Shown: one piece after another, positions 1 through 8,670 of the stretch
Position numbering within the stretch: the stretch's first letter is position 1
Layout of the letters: each line of letters begins with the position of its first letter
Origin: Chrysophaeum taylorii
Taxonomy: Eukaryota; Sar; Pelagophyceae; Pelagomonadales; Pelagomonadaceae
Assembly: GCA_029834535.1 (NCBI GenBank)
Contig: JAQMWT010000255.1
Coordinates: 1 to 28,416 of the forward strand
DNA length: 28,416 bases
Direction of reading: 5' to 3'
The notes under the pieces: model-generated
Database searches by the model: none
Seen by the model: only the letters and a program-made list of their open reading frames with translations
What the model was told of the DNA's origin: nothing
Made by a program: the position numbers and the translations under genes

Positions 1-58
1 GCGTTGGCTGTAGCCGAATCCAGCACCAACGAATCCAAATTAGGCTTGTCTTTTTCAT
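1..58 (-). CDS. possible start of a secreted bacterial protein, cut by window edge
   Basis: An ATG at 56-58 on the minus strand is followed by Lys-Lys and then a hydrophobic stretch, which looks like the beginning of a bacterial signal peptide. Only about 19 codons fit before the window edge, so no family can be named. No strong Shine-Dalgarno sequence is seen, as is common in Bacteroidota. This is a weak call based only on the start context. Confidence 0.2.
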   Translation of the reverse strand, partial: MKKTSLIWIRWCWIRLQPT

Positions 59-504
59 ATACAAGCCGCCAAGAACAAAATTTGAATGAAATGACTCGTT
101 AAATGCTGTGCACTGCGGATATGAAATACGGATATTGTTCGTCTCATCATAATAAAATGTGTAGGTAGATGAAAAGTCTAGATCAGGTCATCATTTCATT
201 TGCCCTTATAAATCTGCTATTTCCATTCATTCATTTTTTATCGTTTTCTTGGTTAGGAAACTCAATTACATCTTGGGGCTTTTAATATTAAATCAATAGT
301 TGTGAGAAGTTAAATAGTTAGGATAACAGATCATAGTGTGCGTACTACACTATCAAATGCCGTGTACAACTAGATAGAAAAGCACAACGAAATTTTCAAA
401 AGTGCCTATATGCGCCGTAGGACTATCTAAATTTGAAAAAAGAACGCAAAAACACGCAAATAGATAGAAAAAAAGCAGTCACTTTGTAACTGCTGATTAT
501 CAAG
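59..504. other. AT-rich stretch without recognisable gene
   Basis: No open frame of useful length, RNA gene or repeat was recognised. The sequence is AT-rich and lies between a possible gene start on the left and a tRNA on the right. It probably holds promoter and untranslated sequence, but no specific element can be supported. Confidence 0.4.
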
Positions 505-578
505 TGGGCCCACCAGGGCTCGAACCTGGGACTTACTGATTATGAGTCAGTTACTCTAACCAACTGAGTTATAGGCCC
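505..578 (-). tRNA. tRNA with CAT anticodon (Met, or Ile2)
   Basis: Read on the minus strand this folds as a full cloverleaf: a 7-bp acceptor stem (GGGCCTA with TGGGCCC, one G-T pair), a 4-bp D stem ACTC/GAGT with a GG-containing loop, an anticodon stem ACTGA/TCAGT with loop CTCATAA, and a 5-bp T stem with loop TTCGAGC. The anticodon is CAT, which fits elongator Met or the Ile2 tRNA whose C34 is modified to lysidine; the sequence alone does not settle this. No CCA is encoded after the discriminator A, usual in Bacteroidota. This is the only intact bacterial gene in the window. Confidence 0.93.
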
Positions 579-832
579 TGTTTACTAACATGCTACAAAA
601 AAACTCTGGAGCGGAAGTATAGCTGAGTTGTGCCGGGATGAGGTGTATTACCGCACGAATTGCACATGAGAAACCTATGCCGAATCTACGAAGAAGTGTT
701 GCCCAATCAGGCGCCAAACCCGACCGCACCTTGTTTTTGGATGACAAAAAAAAAACCTTTGGTGCTGAGTCATAGGTATTCAGACCATGCCACATCCCTC
801 ACCCTGACCATAATATTCAAGCTAAGCAATTA
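579..832. other. spacer between tRNA and M50 protease gene
   Basis: Short frames occur on both strands, but none resembles a protein that I recognise and none is supported by start context. The stretch may contain the promoter of the following plus-strand protease gene or a degraded small gene. Confidence 0.3.
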
Positions 833-2117
833 TGTCGGAACCTAAGGAGCAAGAACCAAGGTCATACACTCATATTATTTATTGTCACCCTCGTGGTGAC
901 CACCGTTACCGGCGCCGAATGGATGACCGGCAAACAGCTCCTTTATGGAGAGGAGAAACTCAACCTGGACGAGATACTGGGCGGTTGGGCTTTTTTCCAT
1001 TCCGTTCTTAGGGATACTTACCGTACACATTTGGGCATTACTTTATGCCAAATACACAAAGTCCGGGTGACACTCCCCTTTTACATCCCCATGTGGTTGG
1101 GCTTTATTGGCTCGCCCTTCGATCGGTACGATGGGTGCGCTGATCAGGATCAAGGACAAGATCATTGACCGCCAAAATATTTCGATATCGGTATAGCAGG
1201 CCCTGTGCGGGATTTGTGATAGCACTGGGTGTTCTTATCTACGGTTTTACACACCTGCCGGAACGCGAACATATCTAAGCATTCACCCGATTATGAAACC
1301 TTCGGGGATCAGTACGAGGAAGAGGTGTACACTTATGAATATTACGTTATCAGACATCATCGTCCTACCTCTCCAACCGTGCCCAGGATTCAACCACCTA
1401 CCTTGAAGAAAACGGTTCTATGGAGGATTGGTCACAGGGACTTCGAGCCCTGGGACTCTTACGAAACCTATGCCATGGGCTCCACCCTGCTATCGAATGG
1501 ATGAAGATTGGCTGGTGGCAACCTGGTTTGATACCAATAAATTTGAGATCATGCATTACCCGTATCTGTTTGCGGGTTTTCTTGCCTTGTTCTTTACTGC
1601 CTTGATTTGATGCCCATTGGTCAACTCGAGATGAGGCCACATACTCTATGGATTGGTCGGGCACAAAATTCATACGACGGTTTCCCGGCTATCCTTTATT
1701 GGTTTCCTCTCCTTACGCAGGACTGGGAATGGTAAACCCGTATCAATTTTCAGATTATATGTTGGGTGAAATGCTATATGCAGGGTTCCTGTATATCTGT
1801 TTGTACAGCTTTCACCCCAAATGCAAGAGACCGACTGATGTACGCACTTGGCATATTCGTTATACAAATGCTACCGTGATGGCACTTCCTACAGCCGAAG
1901 GCTATTCCGGTTGGTTGTTATTTGCGTTGTCATTGGTCGATTCCTGTGTCCATCACCCACCGGTACTGATCAATCAACCATTGGATTTGAATCGAAAATT
2001 ACTAGGATGGTTTGCCTTGTTTGTCTTTGTGATCTCTTTTAGTCCAAGACCTTTTATCATGGAGTCATTTCAAAAGAACGACAAGATATCAGAAACCCCT
2101 AGCGTCTGTCGGCGATG
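833..2117 (+). pseudogene. M50 (site-2 type) zinc metalloprotease, multiply frameshifted
   Basis: The family cuts substrates within the membrane. The chosen ATG at 833 is followed by charged residues and a hydrophobic segment. Pieces in different frames then give conserved M50 blocks: GAEWM near the N-terminus, a PFLGILTVH segment, KVRVTLPFYIPMWLGF at about 1062-1112, an IGTMGA-like segment at about 1120-1140, FDIGIAGP at about 1180-1200 and LMPIGQL at about 1606-1630, followed by a GHKIHTTVSR-like stretch. The total length, about 430 codons, suits the family. At the zinc site the histidine codon (1026-1028) is followed by a single A where the catalytic Glu codon of HExxH should be, then by TTT GGG CAT, so two bases are missing in that codon. 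A second lesion disturbs the LDGGH-type motif. The 3' end overlaps the convergent bshB1 gene slightly. Confidence 0.8.
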
Positions 2118-2796
2118 AAAGCCTTCACCGTACTTGGAGAACGTATAGGACATACCAAATTTCCCTGCCCCTGGCATGGCATCAGCATAGTGACAGAAAA
2201 ATAAACTCTAAGGAATAGATCATGTATCTGATTTGGCACCGTCCGGATCAAAAACTGAGACTTGAAAGCCTAACTGACTCCCTGCGTTTTCCCAGTATTT
2301 GGTCACATCCACCACAAAGTCCGGCTCCATCCAGTTGGTCTGGATGTAGTGGTATAGGTTTTTGATCCTCCAGATGGGCTGGTACTTCACCATCCAGTGT
2401 AGTCTCCAGCCGCTTAAGCCCGGCGAGGAAAATAGCGCTTTTTGACCATGGCAGCAGCCCGACCATGATCAGGATGCCGGTCCTCCAGGCATTGGCCAGT
2501 ACAATTTCTGGTTGATATTGACGAATCTTTTCAACGATCTTGGTAATGTGTTTCATCGTCATGTTTAAAGAAACATCATTGAATTCAAGATTTCTCTCGC
2601 TGACAAACCAGCACTTCGGCTGATCGCTGTGATTCCTGAAGTCTTATCTCTGCGGTTCCCCGTACCCATTTCCCCTTGGTAAAATCAATAATACCAACTT
2701 TCTTTCCTCTTGCAGTTAGTGAAGCAATCGTTTCCACTACAGGAGATTTCGGAAATCGTCAGGGTGGGCAGCAAAAACAAGAACATCTAATTTCAT
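2070..2796 (-). pseudogene. bshB1: BshB1, GlcNAc-malate deacetylase (bacillithiol synthesis), frameshifted
   Basis: BshB1 removes acetate from GlcNAc-malate in the second step of bacillithiol synthesis. The minus-strand ATG at 2794-2796 opens with MKLDVLVFAAHPDD, the LmbE-family zinc motif. Downstream pieces in shifting frames include TIASLTARGKKVGIIDFTKG, KIVEKIRQYQPEIVLANA, the second metal motif HPDH at 2465-2476, LAGLKRLETTLDGEV and NLYHYIQTNWMEPDFVVDV. The C-terminus GFHRRQTLGVSDIL ends at a TGA at 2070-2072. The span of about 242 codons matches the normal length of about 240. At least four indels break the frame and an early in-frame stop follows HPDD. It converges on the M50 gene and overlaps its end. 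The family assignment is very secure; functionality is not. Confidence 0.88.
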
Positions 2797-2868
2797 ATGC
2801 GAATATATTAAAGTATAGATAACGGCTAACGGAAATGCTCCTGCGGGGTTAGCAAAAACAATCGGAAA

Positions 2869-3895
2869 TTACGTAATCCTCAATCGCTGTCCAATCCGAA
2901 GGATTGATGATCGCCTGATGCCATTAAGTCGGCATAGTGTACTGACCGGAACCCCGTATCGGTAACTGATATGACTCAAGGTATCTCCACTGCGAACCCG
3001 GTGATGCGTATCTTCCTGGCTTCCTTAAGATAGGAAAATGTTTCCCCTGTTATACTCAATGAGTCCTGCTTGAGTACCCCGGTGCTAAAATCAAAATTGT
3101 TTTCGGATCAATGGCATTGCCTTGATACCTTGGCCTCAAATGAAGTGCGGCGCGCCGTACTTCTTCCTGTGCTTCCTCCAAGACCAATGACATCGCCGGC
3201 TTTGATCACCTCACCCACTTTGACCAATCGCTTCTTCAGGTGTCCATAGATAGTCTCTAACCCGTTATAATGCCTGATCATTACATAATGACCATAACCA
3301 TATCGGTCATATTTGGCAATCCGCACGATCCCATCGAAAGATGCCCTTACCGAGTCACCTACCTTGAGACGGATGTCATCTCCATAATGCACACCGCCAG
3401 CGTCGCACCCAAATGGTGAAGTACCTCGCCCTGAATAGGTATTGACCAGCCAAGGCTGGGTTGTCATAGGTGAGTTGCAAATCAACGGTATCCCGGAATT
3501 CTCGCCATCCATTTTATAGGGGTCAACTTGCCACGAACTCCACGTATGATAGTATCTTGAATGCTCAGCCAGATTGAATCTACGCTTAACCAGTCGCTGA
3601 CTTCAACCAGGTGATCGTAGGACAACACGATCGGAGGCTGGATATGCTCGACCTGCAACCGCTCCCATTCTTCTCGTTCCATAAGCGCCAAACTATCAAT
3701 AAACGCTTGGTCCAAAGTAAACCACGAATCGTCTAAAACATTGATGGTGTCGTAGTTGTAGGGCTGTTCAACTGACTTATTAAAACGAAAAAAATCCTTC
3801 AACCAATTTTTCTTTTGGGAGAAGGATTCATGGCCTGCCACTATCGTGAGCAAACAGGCGAGTCCAATAACCTTGTACGTAAGTTTTCTTTTCTC
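2869..3895 (-). pseudogene. M23 endopeptidase with C-terminal LysM domain, frameshifted
   Basis: This would be a periplasmic or secreted peptidoglycan endopeptidase. A hydrophobic N-terminal segment (KVIGLACLLTIVAG) looks like a signal peptide. A central region of about 110 residues is followed by the M23 fold: H-Y-G-D-D at the first zinc motif, GDSVRASFDGIVRIAKYD, YGHYVMIRHYNGLETIYGHL, and GEVIKAGDVIGLGGSTGRST. The HLHFE-type second motif is readable only in another frame near 3130-3150. A LysM domain follows (VRSGDTLSHISYRYGV, then LRIGQRLRIT) and ends at a stop at 2869-2871. The exact start is unclear because the frame changes near the signal peptide. The gene ends just before trxB on the same strand, within about 10 bases, so the two could be co-transcribed in the source genome. 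Confidence 0.85.
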
Positions 3896-3900
3896 AAATA

Positions 3901-4841
3901 TTATTGAGCTAGTTCAATTTCTTTGGCTGCCAGGAAGCGTTCCGCATCCAAAGCACCATACAACCTGACCCCGCTGCGGTTACCGCCTGACGATAAACTT
4001 TGTCCGCTGCATCACCTGTAACAAACACCCCTTCTATTTTGGTTTTGCTTGTTCCAGGTTCAACCAATAGGTAACCAGCTTCATCGGTGTCTAAATATTC
4101 TTAAATATATCAGTATTTGGCTTATGTCCAATAGCTACGAAGAACCCACTGATCGGAATTTCTGTTTTTTTCCCCCGATATTGTTCACCACTCTTACGCC
4201 TTCGACCTCTTCCTTGCCCAGAACTTCTTCCGGGAAGTGTTCCAATGAATCTCAATATTGGCCGTATTTTCTACCCTTTGTTGCATGATGGTAGAAGCCC
4301 TCATTTCATCTCTTCGAACGAACAAGTGAACTTTTTGGACGATATTAGCCAGGTAAGTGGCTTCCTCGGCGGCAGTATCCCCACCACCTCCACGGCGACG
4401 TCCTTTCCTTGATAGAAGAACCCATCACAGACTGCACAAGCGGAAACCCCCTTGTGGCCAGCCTCTTTTCAGAATCCAGTCCAAGGTACTTGGCACTTGC
4501 CCCTGTAGAAATATAATCGCCTCCTCCGCAGTGATTTCATGCTTTTCATCGGCAATCGCTTTATGCGATATCCTGAAAGTCGACAGAGGTAATCATGCCG
4601 TAACGAATGTCCGTCCCGAATCTTTCTGCTTGTTTTTGCAAATCCGTCATCATCGCCGGTCCATTAATACCATCAGGTATCCCGGATAGTTTTCAACATC
4701 ATTGGTTGTGGTCACTGACCGCCCGGTTCGCCTCCAGTATAAAGCACCGGATTTAGTCCTGCCCTTGATGCATAAATTTGCTGCGGGTGTATCCTGCAGC
4801 CCCGATCCTATAATGAGCACTTTTACTTTTTCCTCTGTCAT
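3901..4841 (-). pseudogene. trxB: thioredoxin reductase, frameshifted
   Basis: TrxB passes electrons from NADPH through FAD to thioredoxin. The minus-strand ATG at 4839-4841 starts MTEEKVKVLIIGSG, the FAD-binding dinucleotide fold. TTTNDVENYPGY follows at about 4690. The redox-active CAVC motif within GVSACAVCDGF is readable at about 4422-4455, and an NADPH-site GGGDTAAEEATYL segment lies just after it. The gene ends [16 protein letters not shown] with the stop at 3901-3903. The overall span of 313 codons is normal for TrxB. Several one-base indels leave no piece longer than about 100 codons in frame, including one straight after the GSG motif. Identification is secure. Confidence 0.9.
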
Positions 4842-4995
4842 GTTTGAAATTTTGGTTCAAAATTATAATCAAATTGAGTTTACCACAACTCTTTTGATAA
4901 GCTAATGCAACAACACTATTGTGGCATTGGTTTGTTAAGCCATATTCATTGAAAAAAGTTCTTAAGCGATAGAGGAATTTTATATGGACCTGTAA

Positions 4996-5851
4996 TTAGC
5001 CCATATAATGCTTGAGTCGCTCTGCACGAACGGTTTGGCGCAGCCTTCGGATGGCCTTTTCCTTGATTTGGCGCACGCGCTCACGGTGAGCTGGAGCCGG
5101 TCACCTATTTCTTCTAATGTGAGGGGTGGGAAGTCTGCAATCCGAAATAGTGGCTAATATATCCGATTCCCTGCGAGTCAATGAGGCCAACACCCTTGTG
5201 ACCTCATGCTTTAGAGAATCCTCCATCAGGCTTTCGTCAGGATCCCTTTCATCCGTATTTTCGATCACGTCCAGTAAACTACCTTCTTCACTCGTCCCAA
5301 AGGGTGCGTCCATTGAAACATGACGTACAGAATTCCGCAAGGCCACGGAGATCTCATCTATAGAAATGTCCAGCATCTCTGCTATTTCATCATGAGAAGG
5401 TTCGCGCCCAAACTTTTTTTCCAGTTCTGAAATGCACGGGAAATCTTAGATATGGAAGATACCCGTTAAGAGGTATTCTTACAATACGGGCCTGCTCTGC
5501 CAAAGCCTGAAGATGGATTGACGAATCCACCAGACAGCATAGGAGATAAACTTAAAGCCACGCGTGTTGTCGAATTTTTTTAGCTGCTTTGATGAGGCCA
5601 GGTTACCCTCATTGATGAGGTCACCCAGGACAACCCTTGATTCTGATACTGTTTAGCCACAGAGACCACAAAGCGGAGATTGGCTTTTACCAACTTTTCT
5701 AAAGCGATGGGATCACCCTCTTTAATGCGCTCAGACAAGTCACCTCTTCATCAGCAGTGATGAGGTCAATTTTTGAAATTTCGTGAAGATATTTTTCTAA
5801 AGCAGCGCTCTCGCGATTGGTAATTTGCTTAGTAATCTTGAGCTGCTTCAT
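4996..5851 (-). pseudogene. rpoD: RpoD-type primary sigma factor (short form), frameshifted
   Basis: This is the housekeeping sigma-70 that directs RNA polymerase to -10/-35 promoters. It starts MKQLKITKQITNRESAALEKYLHEI at 5849-5851. Region 2 follows in pieces: [37 protein letters not shown], then [14 protein letters not shown]. Region 3 contains LDISIDEISVALRNSVRHVS. Region 4 ends with a VRQIKEKAIRRLRQTVRAER helix, then LKHYMG and a stop at 4996-4998. The total of about 285 codons is the usual size of Bacteroidota RpoD, which lacks the long region 1.1. Several indels, for example in regions 2 and 4, break the frame. It lies upstream of trxB on the same strand with a 150-base gap. Confidence 0.9.
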
Positions 5852-5962
5852 GGCTGGTTTACCGTGTCAATTAATTTTCTTCTCTCCCTTCCCAGCAAGA
5901 TAATAAATTTCACATTCAGATTTAATACTCGAAAACACTTCGTGTTAAAAAAAGTTTCGAAC

Positions 5963-6011
5963 AAAAAAAGGCGCCCCTTTCACAAAGGACGCCTTTCGGT
6001 ATTTTTTTTTA
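5963..6011 (-). terminator. intrinsic terminator after pnp (usable in both directions)
   Basis: A near-perfect inverted repeat (AAAGGCGCCCCTTT at 5967-5980, AAAGGACGCCTTT at 5984-5996) has a 3-base loop. It is flanked by seven A's on the left (5963-5969) and a run of nine T's on the right (about 6003-6011). On the minus strand the stem is followed by a T-run, so it would end pnp transcription, which stops 5-50 bases upstream. Confidence 0.8.
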
Positions 6012-6015
6012 TTGC

Positions 6016-7830
6016 TTAGCCCTTTGCTTCCTCAGGCTTTGCAAAATTGCTTTGCGTGACAATCTGAATTTGCCCGTTTTCTTGTCGACCTCGATCAGCT
6101 TGACCTTGATCTCCTCACCTGCTTCAGTACGCCGTCCATATTCTCCAGACGCTCCCACTTGATTTCAGATATGTGCAACAACCCATCCTTACCAGGCATG
6201 AATTCAATAAAAGCCCAAATGGCATGATCGACTTCACCTTACCATCATAGACTTCACCAACTTCAGGTCATAAGACAGGCCATCTACTTTGATGTCCATC
6301 TGAAACCGTAATACCTTTGTCGGTGCCTGTCACTTTAAAGTCCATATCACCTAAATGATCTTCATCACCAAGGATATCTGATAGAATTGCATATTTTCCA
6401 GATTCAGCATCGGATATCATGCCCATGGCAATTCCCGATACCGGCGATTTTAAAGGTATACCGGCATCCATCATGGCCAGTGCCCCGGCACAAACGGTAG
6501 CCATTGATGAGGAACGTTAGATTCCAAAATATCAGATACTACTCTGATCGTATAAGGATTCTCATCGGCAGGTGGAAGCATTGACTTTAATGCTCTCCAG
6601 GCAAGGTTTCCATGTCCGATCTCCCTTCTTCCGGGTCCCCTGTTGGTGTCTTGCTTCTCCGGTAGAAAAAGCAGGGAAGTTATAGTGCAGGAAGAACTTG
6701 TTGTAACCAGAATGAACCGCGCCGTCAACCATCTGCTCGTCCAGCTTGGTACCTAGGTAACACTGGTCAATGATTGAGTCTCACCTCTGGTAAAGACCGC
6801 AGATCCATGCGCAGATGGTAAGTAATCTACCTCACTCCAAATAGGTCTGATTTCATTGAGTTGCGACCATCCAAGCGAACCCTTGTGTCAAGCACACAAT
6901 TACGAATCGCCTCTTTTTCGACATCATGGTAATACTTACCGATAAGTCCTTCATCATACTCTTCACCTTCAGGCAATTCTGGTAACGCCTCTTTGTACTC
7001 TTCAATGATGGCTTCGAATTTCTCTTTTCTGAGCGCTTTATCACAATACCTTCTTTGGCTACGGCGTAAACTTTGTCATAAGTTTTGGCTTTGATATCTG
7101 CAGCCAATTCCTCATCGTTCACTTCGTGATCGTAAGTTCTTTTCTCTGTTTTACCCGTCGCTTCAGTCAATTCCAACTGAACCGTACAGTGCTCTTTGAT
7201 GACCTCATGAGCTGCTTTGATAGCGCCGATCATCACTTCTTCAGAAACTTCAAGTAACTCACCTTCGACCATCATGATATCATCCTTGGTTCCAGCGATA
7301 ATCATGTCCAATGAAGATCCCTCAAGCTGGGATTTCGTTGGGTTGATGATGTATTGATCGTCCTTGTAAGCGACACGTACTTCAGAGATCGGTCCGCCAA
7401 ATGGAATATCGGACACGGCTAAAGCAGAAGAAGCAGCCAATGCTGCCAGTGCATCAGGCAAATCATCTTCCCCCAGAGAGATCAATGAACTCATGACTTG
7501 TGTTTCAGCATGGTAGTCTCCAGGGAATAGCGGACGCATGCACGGTCTACCAAACGGCAAACCAATACTTCGTTGTCAGACAAACGGCCTTCTCTTTTAA
7601 GAAAGCCTCCAGGAATTTTACCCGCAGCGGCAAATTTCTCCTGATAATCCACTGACATCGGTAGAAAGTCAACACCTTCTCTGGCATCTTTGTTAGAAAC
7701 CACCGTGGCCAATAGCATGGTCTTACCCATTTTCACTACAACCGAACCATCAGCCTGCTTGGCAAGCTTTCCTGTTTCGATCGTAAATGTGACCCACAGC
7801 CACATGAACTTCGTTGGGCTCATCAGCACA
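6016..7830 (-). pseudogene. pnp: polynucleotide phosphorylase, frameshifted, KH domain deleted, start lost
   Basis: PNPase degrades RNA 3' to 5' with phosphate. Reading the minus strand from about 7,800: [54 protein letters not shown] (RNase PH domain 1), a helical linker with [13 protein letters not shown], then in broken frames RNase PH domain 2 ([19 protein letters not shown] and [19 protein letters not shown]). An S1 domain follows ([14 protein letters not shown] in pieces, [20 protein letters not shown]), and the end is RLSRKAILQSL...KPEEAKG with the stop at 6016-6018. Normal length is about 700 residues; about 605 codons remain. The missing part is the KH domain: [10 protein letters not shown] is followed directly at about 6264-6268 by the [11 protein letters not shown] that leads into S1. 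The first roughly 20 codons are not recognisable because the bacterial sequence ends there. Confidence 0.9.
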
Positions 7831-7990
7831 ATAACGATGAATAGAGGAACCAGTTACACGGGGCGGAGATCTTGGAGGCAGTGTGACCGATAGGTCGGAA
7901 TACGTGACTCTTCTCAAGCGGAACAATCGCATTCCATCTCCAAGAAGTACGGTGGCTTGGATGAGAAGGAATCGAGTACTCGTCACATAC
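7790..7990. other. transition from bacterial to eukaryotic-type sequence
   Basis: Recognisable PNPase sequence stops at about 7,790-7,830, roughly 20 codons short of a normal N-terminus, where a start codon, a 5' region and commonly rpsO would be expected. To the right nothing bacterial is recognised and retroelement-type sequence begins within about 900 bases. The exact breakpoint cannot be fixed by eye. No inserted repeat marks it. Confidence 0.55.
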
Positions 7991-8670
7991 GCGAAATGAG
8001 GGAGATATTCTCTCCTCGTCTGCAGGGCATCGAAAGTTGGTCTTCAGCTTTTTTCAGCAGTCTGATCACCGAGAGGAATGTGATGGTGATTCGCTCCTGA
8101 TACGAAAGAACGCAATGATGTCATAACTCCACGTTTTACAACTGGCGTCCAGTTTTTGGATATTTCCGTATTGCACAGCAAGTTGGCTGTCGGGAACATC
8201 TGCACTACCTGCGGAGTCGCATCGAAAGCATCATTGTAAAGGCCAATTCCATGCTGGTCTTGTACGAGGGATGAAAGGAGATTCTCGCGAAACTCCAATG
8301 GTCACTTCAAACGCCGAAAAATAAGCCCTCTCTGTCGCATAATCAAAAAATCGCACCAAAGAGTCCGTAATTCTCGTGCTCCTAATAGTAACTGCCCATT
8401 CGTTTGACCAACGAAGAACATGAGCAGCATGGATGTCGTCGGCACCACAAGGAGATCCGGAGAGACCCCATTCTCGAATAGCAGCTCCCCGAACCTCCTG
8501 AACCATTTAGAGTACGAATCGTAGGGAGTGGCTGACGATAGATGATTTTGCCGTCACGATCAGCGATACAAGCGGTGATCGATGTAGAGGGAATCAGCCA
8601 TGCCATCCAAACCGGCAGCGATGATGGAATATTTCGAACCTTATAACGAAGATAGCCACAGGCACATACG
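7991..8670 (-). other. unassigned remnant downstream of the gag ORF
   Basis: Overlapping minus-strand frames of 75-91 codons (8382-8606, 8231-8506, 8044-8298) follow the gag-like ORF and could be successive frameshifted pieces of one reading frame; the piece at 8231-8506 looks most protein-like (WSNEWAVTIRSTRITDSLVR). A pol polyprotein would be expected in this place, but I see no aspartic protease DSG/DTG, no RT and no integrase motif. About 45 bases at 7,988-8,030 match the end of the window in inverted orientation. Confidence 0.3.
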
